Positions 56,678-64,000 of a stretch of DNA of 64,000 nucleotides are shown here, piece by piece. This stretch comes from an uncultured Prevotellaceae bacterium (GTDB lineage Bacteria; Bacteroidota; Bacteroidia; Bacteroidales; Bacteroidaceae), in NCBI GenBank assembly GCA_946185485.1, contig CAMHJQ010000018.1, positions 1 through 64,000 on the forward strand, written 5' to 3'. Every line of letters starts with the position of its first letter. Within the stretch, counting starts at the first letter, position 1. The translations under genes and the position numbers were made by a program. The notes under the pieces are model-generated. The model worked only from the letters and a program-made list of their open reading frames with translations. It was not told the DNA's origin and ran no database searches.

Positions 56678-59600
56678 ATGAATAAAATGCGTTTAGAAAA
56701 ATATAAAACAACACGGATATTGCCTCTGTCGCTTATGTTGATGCTACAAACCAGTTCGTTTGCCCAGAGCACCACCAAGAACTATGTCCAGACGAAGACA
56801 TTTCTTGATGATGCGGGAACCACGTTCCTGCGGCATATCGACTACTACGACGAACTGGGCTTTGTGTCTGAGACAGTGGACGTAGGAGGCAACAGCTCGC
56901 AGACACCCATTGTCGCAAGAACAGATTACAATACACAGTTGAAGCCTTTTCGCCAGTGGGCTTCTGCTCCAACTACAGGCTTGGACTACCTTGACGAAGA
57001 TGGCGTGTATGATGCTGCATTTGACATTTACAATGATAACACGCCATACAGCGAAAACTGGTATGACGATTTTCAGCAACTGTCAAGCAGCAGGAAACCA
57101 GGCATTGTCTGGGACGACCGTGACGTCACCATAAGCCGCCATGTGGTTCCTGCGGACGTGGTGAGGAAATATTCCGTCAGTGCCAACGGCAGTCTCAGCG
57201 ATGACGGGTGGTATCCATACGGCCTGCTGATGAGTACCACGACCACCGACGAGGACGGGCGGAGCATGACGGTATATACCGATTTCCATGAGAACACCAT
57301 CCTTGAGCGCCGGGACAATGGCAACGACACCTACTATGTTTACGACAAGTTCGGTCGCCTCAGCTATGTACTGCCTCCCATGTGCCAGCAGTGCAGCACT
57401 TCAGAGCTGTCGAAATACTGGTACAAGTACACCTACGACGACAGGGGACGCTGCACGGAGAAGCAGCTGCCGGGCTGCGAGCCCATCAAGTACTGGTATG
57501 ACGAGGCGAACCACATCCAGTCGGAACAGGACGGCCACCTGCGTGCCCAGTCGTTGTATCGCAACTACAGCTATGATGGAATCGGGCGGCAGGTACTGCA
57601 GACCATCAGCAGGACGCGTGGCGAGGCCACCGAGAGTAATGCCGTGGCGGTGGAGGTGAAGAATTATTACGACGACTATGCTTCCTGCCGAACAGCACTG
57701 TCGAGTGCGTTTCCTGTGTGGGCCGATTCCATCAATGCCCGTCAGCTGTTGCCAACGGCAGCGAAAGGCAAGCTTACGGCGACACTGCATACTACGAGCA
57801 ATGCTATTCGATACTTCGAGATGTACGGCTATGATGAGCTTGGGCGTATGACGTACAAGATCAGCGCATACGGTGATGATTGGCTGAAAATCGGCCATAC
57901 AGCCTATAACTTCGTCGGCGATGTGTCGTCTGAGCTGGAAAGTGTCTATAAGCACGTTGACTATCCCAAATTCCTCCTGGCCAGGCGCAGGATAAACTAC
58001 GCCTATCATCTTGGCACACGTCTGCTCGCCACCACGACCGTGACCCATGTTGACAAGAACAACAATACAAGCACACAGGTCATCAGCAATCCCACTTATG
58101 ACGTCTTCGGCAACATCACTGCCGACAATCGTCCGGGGACATCGGCTGACCTGACCTACACCTACGACTTGCTGCATGGCTGGCTGACGGGGGTATCGTC
58201 ACCTTGCGGCTTCAGCGAGCAACTGCTGCGTGAGACAGCGACGGACGCACAGTTCAGCGGCAACATCGGCAGCATGCTGTGGCGTAACACCAGTACCGGC
58301 GAGCAGCACAGGTACGACTACACCTACGACACGCTGGGACGGCTGACCAGTTCCCTGTATTCGTCTTCTGCCATTGGCACCGAGGGCCGTTTCGACGAGA
58401 CGGTAACGTACAATGCCAACGGTTCCATCACGTCGCTACTGCGCAACGGCATGAAGAACGACGGCACGTTCGGTGCCATCGACGACCTGACCGTCACCTA
58501 TGACGGCAACCGGCTGATGAAGGTCACCGACGATGCCGAGGCCCTCAACTACAATGGCGCACTCGACTTCGATGACGGCGCAGACACTACATGCGAGTAT
58601 GACTACGACAGCAATGGTGCCCTGACCCGCGACGACAACAGGGGCATCAACAGCATCACATACGACTACAGCCATCACCCGTCTAAAATATTTAGGTCCA
58701 CTAAGAAGAAGACAGTCTATAACGACTATACGCCAGGCGGTATGAAGCTGTCAAGCCGACATGTGTCATACATTCCTACTGGGAACGGTGGCAATTATCG
58801 CATATACGTGAAAGACCTGTACGTCGACGGCCTGATGCTGCGCGACGGCTCGCCGCTGCTGTGGCAGTTCGACGGAGGCTATGTGGACTTGAATGCCAAT
58901 GGCACCCCGACCAGCTGGAACTACTACGTTACCGACCATCTCGGCAGTACAAGGATGGTAGTTGATAGCAACAATAATATCAGGGAGACCATCAACTACT
59001 ATCCCTTCGGCAGCGAGATGCAGATGACCAATCCCGCCCTGATGACCGAGGCATCCTCGCATCCTTTCCGCTTCACCGGCAAGGAGCTGGACCGCCAGAA
59101 CGGATTGAACATGTACGACTTCGGTGCCAGATGGTATGACGTAGCTGGCGTGCCCATGTGGACGAGTGTAGACCCGCTGGCAGAGAAATATTACAATGTT
59201 AGTCCGTATGCGTACTGCAATAATAATCCAGTACTGTTTATTGATCCGGATGGTAAAGATTATGGAGTTACTATTGATTCTGAAAAACAAACAATAACAA
59301 TATCAGCGACATATTATGCTACTAGTGATTCGTTTGAATCTGCGAAAAGCTCTGTTGATATGATTAACGCACAAAGTGGAAAGTTCCAGTACGAAATGAA
59401 TGAGGTTCAATATACTGTTAATTTTAATCTTAAAGCTGAAGACATAAAAAGCAATAGTATAGGAGATCTAAATTGGAAAAAAGCCATGGATGATTCTGGT
59501 GAAGCAAATACATACTTAGTAGTTCCAGATGATTATAATAAAATGGATGAAAACACAAATGGCAGGACAATAGGCGGACAGGACATTTTTGTTAAATCAT

Positions 59601-59800
59601 CTCGGAGTAAATCAGAGACAGGTGGTCATGAAATCGGTCATACATTGGGAATGACACATAATGAATCGGGGTTAATGACGGCGGACTCTTCCAATAAAGA
59701 GAGGAGTAAAGAATTTAATCAACGTGACATAAATGATATGATAAGATATCCATTAAACCATGACAGGAATTCAGATGCAGGAAAAGGATTTCTAAAATAA
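56678..59800 (+). CDS. RHS-core protein with a metalloprotease-like C-terminal tip
   Basis: 1040 aa. N-terminal signal peptide (to about residue 30), a DUF6443-like start (KTFLDDAGTTFLRHIDYYDE), many YD repeats (YVYDKFGRLSYVLPP; YTYDLLHGWLTGVSSP), and the RHS core (DHLGSTRMVVDSNNNIRETI, GARWYDVAGVPMWTSVDPL, NNPVLFIDPDGK, core end at 856-860). After the core come 180 unrelated residues with H984-E985-I-G-H988-T-L-G991-M-T-H994 (zinc motif HExxHxxGxxH) and a downstream Met (M1000), metzincin-like. The tip is sharply more AT-rich. A secreted polymorphic toxin or effector protease is inferred. Confidence 0.85.
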   Translation: MNKMRLEKYKTTRILPLSLMLMLQTSSFAQSTTKNYVQTKTFLDDAGTTFLRHIDYYDELGFVSETVDVGGNSSQTPIVARTDYNTQLKPFRQWASAPTTGLDYLDEDGVYDAAFDIYNDNTPYSENWYDDFQQLSSSRKPGIVWDDRDVTISRHVVPADVVRKYSVSANGSLSDDGWYPYGLLMSTTTTDEDGRSMTVYTDFHENTILERRDNGNDTYYVYDKFGRLSYVLPPMCQQCSTSELSKYWYKYTYDDRGRCTEKQLPGCEPIKYWYDEANHIQSEQDGHLRAQSLYRNYSYDGIGRQVLQTISRTRGEATESNAVAVEVKNYYDDYASCRTALSSAFPVWADSINARQLLPTAAKGKLTATLHTTSNAIRYFEMYGYDELGRMTYKISAYGDDWLKIGHTAYNFVGDVSSELESVYKHVDYPKFLLARRRINYAYHLGTRLLATTTVTHVDKNNNTSTQVISNPTYDVFGNITADNRPGTSADLTYTYDLLHGWLTGVSSPCGFSEQLLRETATDAQFSGNIGSMLWRNTSTGEQHRYDYTYDTLGRLTSSLYSSSAIGTEGRFDETVTYNANGSITSLLRNGMKNDGTFGAIDDLTVTYDGNRLMKVTDDAEALNYNGALDFDDGADTTCEYDYDSNGALTRDDNRGINSITYDYSHHPSKIFRSTKKKTVYNDYTPGGMKLSSRHVSYIPTGNGGNYRIYVKDLYVDGLMLRDGSPLLWQFDGGYVDLNANGTPTSWNYYVTDHLGSTRMVVDSNNNIRETINYYPFGSEMQMTNPALMTEASSHPFRFTGKELDRQNGLNMYDFGARWYDVAGVPMWTSVDPLAEKYYNVSPYAYCNNNPVLFIDPDGKDYGVTIDSEKQTITISATYYATSDSFESAKSSVDMINAQSGKFQYEMNEVQYTVNFNLKAEDIKSNSIGDLNWKKAMDDSGEANTYLVVPDDYNKMDENTNGRTIGGQDIFVKSSRSKSETGGHEIGHTLGMTHNESGLMTADSSNKERSKEFNQRDINDMIRYPLNHDRNSDAGKGFLK

Positions 59801-59822
59801 TATTTTAAAGTACTGATTACAA

Positions 59823-60422
59823 ATGAAAACGAAGCTTTATTCTATTTATATATTGTCATTGGTGTTCATGTCCTGTGGAAGCTATCAATATCATGATAAT
59901 TATTATGCTCTTGACCACCGCAATGATAATAATCAATGTTTCTTTGTTGTAGACACAATAGACATCCCAAATCCGATTCTGATAAAAGAAAAAGGAGATT
60001 ACTTTATTGTATCCCAGACTGCATTGGAAAAAGGCACTAAAAGCATTGACAATCTGTATCATGAAACAGATGTTTATATTGCGGGATTTGAGGAATTCTT
60101 TTTCTATAAGTACCTTCCCAAAGAGGCAAGGGTTTGGTCACGCTATGTAAACAAAGTTTCTATCTATGCGGAAACAGAGAAGATAACCATAAATGGCAAA
60201 ACATACGAAAAGTTCAAATCTCCACACGTTTCTTTCATCTTGGGATTGATTAATGTAAATTACTATAATACTATAATGGCATGTATGGATTGTGATTGGT
60301 ATATGCTTAAAAATCGGGAATACAAGAACTCTTATTACAGAATCGTATTTCCAATTTTGAAACCAGGCGAATCACCGGGACAGGTTTTTGATTCTAAACG
60401 AATCACCGGGACAGGTTTTTGA
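59823..60422 (+). CDS. Lipoprotein, candidate immunity protein, 3' end frameshifted
   Basis: 199 aa, AT-rich, lipoprotein signal (MKTKLYSIYILSLVFMSCGS; lipobox FMSC). The body is unrecognised. A 31-bp tandem duplication (60368-60398, 60399-60429) shifts the frame: the chain ends SKRITGTGF in the second copy. With a single copy it would continue FTRKRKGAEP and stop at TGA 60460-60462, overlapping the next ATG (60459). Lying directly behind the toxin-like tip, it is a candidate immunity protein; this is inference. Confidence 0.6.
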   Translation: MKTKLYSIYILSLVFMSCGSYQYHDNYYALDHRNDNNQCFFVVDTIDIPNPILIKEKGDYFIVSQTALEKGTKSIDNLYHETDVYIAGFEEFFFYKYLPKEARVWSRYVNKVSIYAETEKITINGKTYEKFKSPHVSFILGLINVNYYNTIMACMDCDWYMLKNREYKNSYYRIVFPILKPGESPGQVFDSKRITGTGF

Positions 60423-60429
60423 TTCTAAA
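60368..60429. repeat. 31-bp perfect tandem duplication
   Basis: Two adjoining identical 31-bp copies starting CGAATCACCGGGACAGG. The length is not a multiple of 3, so the second copy is read in another frame and stops the lipoprotein gene at 60420-60422. Confidence 0.9.
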
Positions 60430-60458
60430 TTTACCAGAAAGAGAAAAGGAGCTGAACC

Positions 60459-60953
60459 ATGATGAATAATTATTTGTTTTTATACATATTTATTTTTACC
60501 AGTTTAGGCGTTTATGGTAATGACTCCCTTCTTGTAGATAAGAAATGGACAGAAAAACGTACTATATATGTTAATAAAGAAGAAATCGATTCGATAGGAG
60601 AGGATTCTTTGATTGAGAATTATGGTATTGCATGTGGCTATGATGGATGCAAGGAAATGGAATTCTTAAGTAATCATCGATTTAGAATGATATTTCCCCG
60701 TGATACGGTTCAAAATGGAAAATGGAATTTGGAAAATGACATCTTGACAATTGTGTATGATAAAAGAGATAAATGGGGGAAGAAAAGAAACAAATTCAAA
60801 ATAAAGTATAGGAAGAAGCATGTTAAAGACAAAGAATGTCCAACTCTTTACTTGTTTGCAATAAAAGGACGTGTACGTGTTTGTTATATTTTTTGTAATT
60901 ATCAATCAGGAGTCGGGGACTCTACAAGGGTCACAGGGACTTTTGACTCATGA
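60459..60953 (+). CDS. Secreted protein of unknown function, second immunity candidate
   Basis: 164 aa, AT-rich. A hydrophobic N-terminal signal (MMNNYLFLYIFIFTSLGVYG) is followed by a mostly beta mature domain (MEFLSNHRFRMIFPRDTVQN, GKWNLENDILTIVYDKRDKW) that recalls small lipocalin-like stress proteins; no confident family. It lies in the AT-rich stretch after the RHS gene and was probably translationally coupled to the preceding lipoprotein gene before the duplication. Confidence 0.55.
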   Translation: MMNNYLFLYIFIFTSLGVYGNDSLLVDKKWTEKRTIYVNKEEIDSIGEDSLIENYGIACGYDGCKEMEFLSNHRFRMIFPRDTVQNGKWNLENDILTIVYDKRDKWGKKRNKFKIKYRKKHVKDKECPTLYLFAIKGRVRVCYIFCNYQSGVGDSTRVTGTFDS

Positions 60954-61009
60954 TGTCCAACCCTTTAAACCCTGAAATAGTTATGAGTCCTTAAATAAAT
61001 AGCAAAACA

Positions 61010-61041
61010 TTTGGGTGTTTTAAAGAAATGGAGTAACTTTG
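61010..61041 (+). promoter_or_regulatory. Strong promoter in front of the RNA-like element
   Basis: -33 TTTG (61010-61013), 20-bp spacer, -7 TAACTTTG (61034-61041), both exact. Expected start point about 61047, more than 230 nt ahead of the next gene. Confidence 0.75.
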
Positions 61042-61046
61042 CACCC

Positions 61047-61235
61047 GCTGAGCAACCAGCTTTCTCGATTTCTTCACGAATTAACCACTCCAAAGAATAT
61101 CACGGGAAAAGACGGCTGCCTGCTCACGCAATCCATACGGAGGGCGTGGGCTTTGGCCGTATCAACATCCCGTGAAAGGTTTGTGGTTAAACCTGTGAAG
61201 AATGTTGAGAAACCCAAACATAACCCCACAATCTC
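61047..61235 (+). ncRNA. Rod-shaped structured RNA candidate, or structured 5' leader
   Basis: From the predicted start: a small hairpin GCTG/CAGC (61047-61060), then nested arms TTTCTC 61061-61066 with GAGAAA 61207-61212, TTCTTCAC 61070-61077 with GTGAAGAA 61195-61202, TTAACCAC 61081-61088 with GTGGTTAA 61183-61190, CACGGGA 61101-61107 with TCCCGTG 61168-61174, ACGGC 61112-61116 with GCCGT 61156-61160, and CACGC 61125-61129 with GCGTG 61144-61148. All arms are perfect and separated by small loops. The 3' end is unclear (T-rich at about 61237). Alternatively it is the leader of the gene at 61284. Confidence 0.5.
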
Positions 61236-61283
61236 CGTTTTTCTCCAAAATCATATTTTACCATTTATTTCGTATCAAGGAAT

Positions 61284-61799
61284 ATGAAGAAGAGAAACGA
61301 AGACGATCCAGACAATCTGGGCGGACTCGGCGACATGCTGCCCGCTGAAGTCCTGAAAATGTTGAATGAACTGCTGGAGCAAATGCACAGGACAGGTCAT
61401 ATCAATCAAGGCAGCAAAATAGAAGTGGTGTATGTCGCCTCTGGCGGACAGCATGTGGAAACACAGGTAAACATTGGGACAGCCTCACCCCAGCCCCTCC
61501 CCAAAGGGAAGGAAGTAGGAAAACCTTTACCCGAAGCACTTAGCACCGAGGCAGCCATGGCGCTGTGGAAGAAGGTGCAGAGGGCAGGCTATGTGGATGC
61601 CGATTACCAGCCACTCATCTCCCGCACCCAGTCGGCATTATTGGCCGATGCGATGGCCGAACGGTTAGGGATCCGTGAGAAGTGGAAGGTGTTTGAGGCG
61701 TTGTGGAACAGGAAGAATATGTACCGTGATTATTACAAAGCCCTAAACCTCCGGCAATCGTTGGCATTTCAAGACGAAATCAAGAAACTGTTTCGCTGA
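61284..61799 (+). CDS. Unknown protein of the VapE module
   Basis: 171 aa, no signal peptide. Acidic N-terminus (MKKRNEDDPDNLGGLGDMLP), a low-complexity middle (SPQPLPKGKEVGKPLPEALS), and a helical C-terminal part (ALLADAMAERLGIREKWKVF, ALWNRKNMYRDYYKALN). The C-terminal part resembles unnamed proteins found beside VapE genes in Bacteroidales; no function is known to me. Confidence 0.6.
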   Translation: MKKRNEDDPDNLGGLGDMLPAEVLKMLNELLEQMHRTGHINQGSKIEVVYVASGGQHVETQVNIGTASPQPLPKGKEVGKPLPEALSTEAAMALWKKVQRAGYVDADYQPLISRTQSALLADAMAERLGIREKWKVFEALWNRKNMYRDYYKALNLRQSLAFQDEIKKLFR

Positions 61800-61817
61800 A
61801 TTGTCTATGATGTACCC

Positions 61818-61829
61818 GCTACATGTAGC
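61818..61829. promoter_or_regulatory. 12-bp palindrome upstream of the vapE promoter
   Basis: GCTACATGTAGC is a perfect palindrome, with a further half-site ATGTAGC at 61834-61840. It lies just upstream of the vapE -7 box and could be an operator. Confidence 0.4.
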
Positions 61830-61863
61830 CGCAATGTAGCAGATAATTTTTTCTGCTTTTTCG

Positions 61864-61871
61864 TAACTTTG
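61864..61871 (+). promoter_or_regulatory. -7 box of the vapE gene
   Basis: TAACTTTG, 27 nt before the ATG at 61898; no exact -33 TTTG at 20 bp. Confidence 0.5.
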
Positions 61872-61897
61872 CACTGGAAATCTAATCTTTGCAGCCT

Positions 61898-63247
61898 ATG
61901 GGAGAAACGAAAACGAAAACCAAGACGAAGAAGCAGGAAGGTGGCGGGCACAAGAAGCCGTGGCGAGAGGAGTATGCCACGCCGGAGGAAATCAGGGCGA
62001 TGCTCGGCGAGCGGGTGATGCTGCGCTACAACGAGGTGCGTGGACGGACGGAGATACACTGGCTGTCGCAGGGGCTGGCCATCGGCGAGGACGAGCAGGG
62101 TCTGCTGACCATCTTCGGCGGTGACGGGACAGCGACGGACGGCTACCAGAACCTCACCGACCGCGACGTCAACTCACTGTGGCGGATGCTCTGCCAGCAG
62201 AAGCCTGTCATCAAGCAGCACCTGGTGAATGTCATCGAGTCGGACTATGTGCCGGCCTATCACCCGTTCCGCTACTACTTAGAGCACCTGCCGCCGTGGA
62301 AGGAGGACCAGGGCGACTACATCATGGAGCTGTCGCTGTCGGTGAATGTCCGCGGCAACGGCGACGAGCAGCTGCTCTTCTACGAGTACCTGAAGAAGTG
62401 GCTCGTGGCCATGGTGGCGTCGTGGGCGGACGACCGCGTGGTGAACAACGTCATGCTGGTGCTCATAGGCGAACAGGGGTCGTACAAGACCACTTGGTTT
62501 GCCCACCTGCTGCCGCCACAGCTGCGCGAGTACTTCTACACCAAGACCAACAGCGGGCTGGTGTCGAAGGACGACCTGTTGACGCTGGCGCAGTACGGGC
62601 TGGTATGCTGGGAGGAACTGGACACCATGCAGCACAAGGAACTGAACAAGCTGAAGGCGGCGATGACCATGCCCAGCATCAACGAACGGGCGGCCTACGC
62701 ACGCTACCACGAGAACCGCCCGCACCTGGCGTCGTTCTGCGGCACGGGTAACAACCAGCAGTTCCTGTCGGACACGACGGGCACACGACGCTGGCTGCCC
62801 TTCGTGGTGGAGTCGATAGAGAGTCCGCTGGCGTCGCCCTTCAGCTACGACGGCATCTACAGTCAAGCCTACGCCCTCTACCGGCAGGGATTCCGCTACT
62901 GGTTCGACAGGGCCGAGATAGAGCGCCTGCAGCGGCATAACGAGCAGTTCGAGAGTCCATGCACCGAGCGTGAGCTGGTGTTCTGGAACTTCCGTCCGCC
63001 CAGGGATGGCGAACAGGGCGAGTTCATGCCCGTAGGGCTGGCCATGCAGATCGTCAGCGGGCAGATCTCGGCGAAGATCAGCAAGGAGCAGATGGGCCGT
63101 GCCTTCATCGACCTCGGCTTCGAGCGCAGGACGTTCCACAATGTCCGCGGATACATCGTCATGCGCCGCAGCATCGCCGAGATAGAGAGTCTACGCAAAG
63201 GACTGGCAACTCCTGATACACATACACCTGATACACCTGTTTTCTGA
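61898..63247 (+). CDS. VapE/virulence-associated E family protein
   Basis: 449 aa from the ATG at 61898 (MGETKTKTKTKKQEGGGHKK); the TTG at 61889 is less likely. A P-loop GEQGSYKTTWFAHLLPP (about 191-207) with acidic motif LVCWEELDTMQHKELNKLKA and the family stretch CGTGNNQQFLSDTTGTRRWL identify the VapE (virulence-associated E) family. These proteins are helicase-like ATPases found in phages, plasmids and islands. Here the primase half is absent, so only the ATPase half is present. The gene is much more GC-rich than the RHS tip and its followers. Confidence 0.85.
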   Translation: MGETKTKTKTKKQEGGGHKKPWREEYATPEEIRAMLGERVMLRYNEVRGRTEIHWLSQGLAIGEDEQGLLTIFGGDGTATDGYQNLTDRDVNSLWRMLCQQKPVIKQHLVNVIESDYVPAYHPFRYYLEHLPPWKEDQGDYIMELSLSVNVRGNGDEQLLFYEYLKKWLVAMVASWADDRVVNNVMLVLIGEQGSYKTTWFAHLLPPQLREYFYTKTNSGLVSKDDLLTLAQYGLVCWEELDTMQHKELNKLKAAMTMPSINERAAYARYHENRPHLASFCGTGNNQQFLSDTTGTRRWLPFVVESIESPLASPFSYDGIYSQAYALYRQGFRYWFDRAEIERLQRHNEQFESPCTERELVFWNFRPPRDGEQGEFMPVGLAMQIVSGQISAKISKEQMGRAFIDLGFERRTFHNVRGYIVMRRSIAEIESLRKGLATPDTHTPDTPVF

Positions 63248-63254
63248 AACCCCT

Positions 63255-63282
63255 CGCGTACCGTGCGTATACGCGGTACGCG
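63255..63282. repeat. Nested palindrome downstream of vapE
   Basis: CGCGTACC (63255-63262) pairs with GGTACGCG (63275-63282), and the interior contains the 10-bp palindrome GCGTATACGC (63265-63274), so a near-perfect 28-bp cruciform is possible. No T-tract follows. TGTATA/GTGTAT direct repeats lie at 63301-63320 and matching ATACACC units at 63214-63238. Confidence 0.6.
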
Positions 63283-63382
63283 TAGAGTTTACAAGATTTA
63301 CTGTATAAGTGTATAGGTGTATTTAAAGAAAGACCATCATTAGCCTTCGTAAGTATGGCACTTAGGCATTGAAAGTATGGTG

Positions 63383-63417
63383 GTTTAGGGTTTAGAGTTT
63401 AGAGTTTAGAGTTTAGA
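63383..63417. repeat. Heptamer array upstream of the DUF4248 gene
   Basis: Five in-phase units: GTTTAGG then GTTTAGA four times, 13 bp before the ATG at 63431. Confidence 0.8.
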
Positions 63418-63430
63418 GAGTAGGGTTGTT

Positions 63431-63616
63431 ATGAAAGCAATGACGAAACAACAACTGGCCGAGAGCGCGGGCGTCACCACGAAGACCCTGATGAGTTGGT
63501 GCGAGCCCTTCCTGAAGGAACTCGAGACGATGGGCATGCAGCCCCACATGAAGGTGCTCCCGCCCCACATCGTCCGCTTCATCACCGAAAAGTTCTGCAT
63601 CGACGTGGGGGAGTAA
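63431..63616 (+). CDS. DUF4248 small protein
   Basis: 61 aa. It begins MKAMTKQQLAESAGVTTKTL, a helix-turn-helix-like start (LAESAGVTTKTLMSW), and ends PPHIVRFITEKFCIDVGE, as in DUF4248 proteins, which accompany VapE genes in Bacteroides-type islands. A DNA-binding or replication accessory role is inferred. Confidence 0.78.
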   Translation: MKAMTKQQLAESAGVTTKTLMSWCEPFLKELETMGMQPHMKVLPPHIVRFITEKFCIDVGE

Positions 63617-63677
63617 AGGGTAAAAGTGAAAAGAATATGAAAATATTCTGAAAATCAAAAATATTTTTCTATTTTCT

Positions 63678-63707
63678 TTTGAAATTCAAAATTATTTAGT
63701 AACTTTG
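63678..63707 (+). promoter_or_regulatory. Promoter of higB
   Basis: -7 TAACTTTG (63700-63707) with TTTG at 63678-63681 (18-bp spacer), 17 nt before the ATG at 63725. Confidence 0.5.
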
Positions 63708-63724
63708 CAGCGCAAAAACGTGCA

Positions 63725-64000
63725 ATGAGAATAGTATCACACAGACGATTGGTTGAGTTCTACAGTTCAGAAGGACATGGAGACGCTCAGGCTGCACTTG
63801 AACGATGGTATGACATCGCAGAAAAGGCAGAGTGGAAGAACCTGTCGGATATAAAGGCAGATTTCCCCACAACAGACTACGTTGGAAACCAACACTATGT
63901 CTTTGACATCAGGGGCAACAAATATCGTTTGGTAGTGGTCGTAAAATTCACAATCGGACATATATTCATCCGATTTGTGGGTACTCACAGTGAATATGAT
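63725..64000 (+). CDS. higB: HigB-family toxin, cut by the window end
   Basis: The ATG at 63725 opens a frame still open at 64000 (92 codons seen). The product starts MRIVSHRRLVEFYSSEGHGD and has the HigB/RelE-like pattern: ALERWYDIAEKAEWKNLSDI, TDYVGNQHYVFDIRGNKYRL, then HIFIRFVGTHSEYD, where the family usually ends with YDKIDA. HigB is a ribosome-dependent mRNA endonuclease. Its antitoxin HigA, normally encoded next, would lie outside the window. Confidence 0.85.
   Translation, partial: MRIVSHRRLVEFYSSEGHGDAQAALERWYDIAEKAEWKNLSDIKADFPTTDYVGNQHYVFDIRGNKYRLVVVVKFTIGHIFIRFVGTHSEYD

Noticed and set aside
61047..61235. Naming the RNA element as 6S RNA, tmRNA or RNase P RNA
   Set aside because: Only the rod shape recalls 6S; no diagnostic sequence of the others was found.
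61039..61287. 82-codon frame from a TTG
   Set aside because: Its start lies in the -7 box and its sequence forms the arms of the RNA-like structure; no family resemblance.
63767..63988. 73-codon minus-strand frame near the end
   Set aside because: Antisense of the higB frame, which has a clear HigB pattern.

Overview
The window reads as chromosomal DNA of a Bacteroidales bacterium, most like Prevotella/Segatella. The case rests on Bacteroidetes promoters (-33 TTTG, about 20 bp, -7 TAnnTTTG) in front of many genes, Bacteroidetes-type proteins (putative porin, DUF4468, DUF3244, DUF4293, the Rpb6-like omega subunit, SpvB/DUF6443-type RHS proteins) and menaquinone genes. The genus is an inference; no rRNA or tRNA gene was seen.

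Layout. 1-14.6 kb: a polysaccharide flippase with a twin-palindrome promoter region, a porin, rlmD, aspS, two small winged-helix proteins, a hexapeptide acetyltransferase, a secreted GH2 beta-galactosidase, a C69 dipeptidase, a SpoU methyltransferase and an MltF-like transglycosylase. 14.7-18 kb: hisG-hisD-hisC. 18-32.3 kb: a long minus-strand block of core genes (phoH, purC, menG, aroE, TPM protein, lemA, four-helix-bundle cassette, purM, prfA, small membrane protein, pyrF, pheS, thiE/tenI-like, prs, TlpA-like lipoprotein, PEGA protein). 32.3-50.3 kb: a GC-rich hairpin island, rluA, menA, an HD protein, a DUF4468/small membrane protein/porin chain, uvrB, bamD, rpoZ, butyrate kinase genes, the GDP-fucose genes manC-gmd-fcl, and a UvrD-type helicase.

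50.3-61 kb is accessory. A TPR/HTH sensor-regulator precedes a DUF3244 protein and a three-gene secreted set: a 1005-aa SpvB-like RHS protein, a 364-aa protein with a possible T9SS-like tail, and a 1040-aa DUF6443/RHS-core protein whose AT-rich tip carries HExxHxxGxxH. Two AT-rich secreted or lipoprotein genes follow as immunity candidates; the first has been frameshifted at its 3' end by a 31-bp tandem duplication. 61-64 kb: a promoter followed by a rod-like RNA candidate, then a VapE-type module (unknown protein, VapE, DUF4248) and the start of a higB toxin gene cut by the window end.

Structural themes: gene junctions carry short in-phase tandem repeats, often 7-mers of different sequence. 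One pair forms 32-bp inverted repeats around a four-helix-bundle gene, and another array sits in frame inside rlmD. Several -7 boxes lie so close to the start codon that the mRNAs are probably leaderless.
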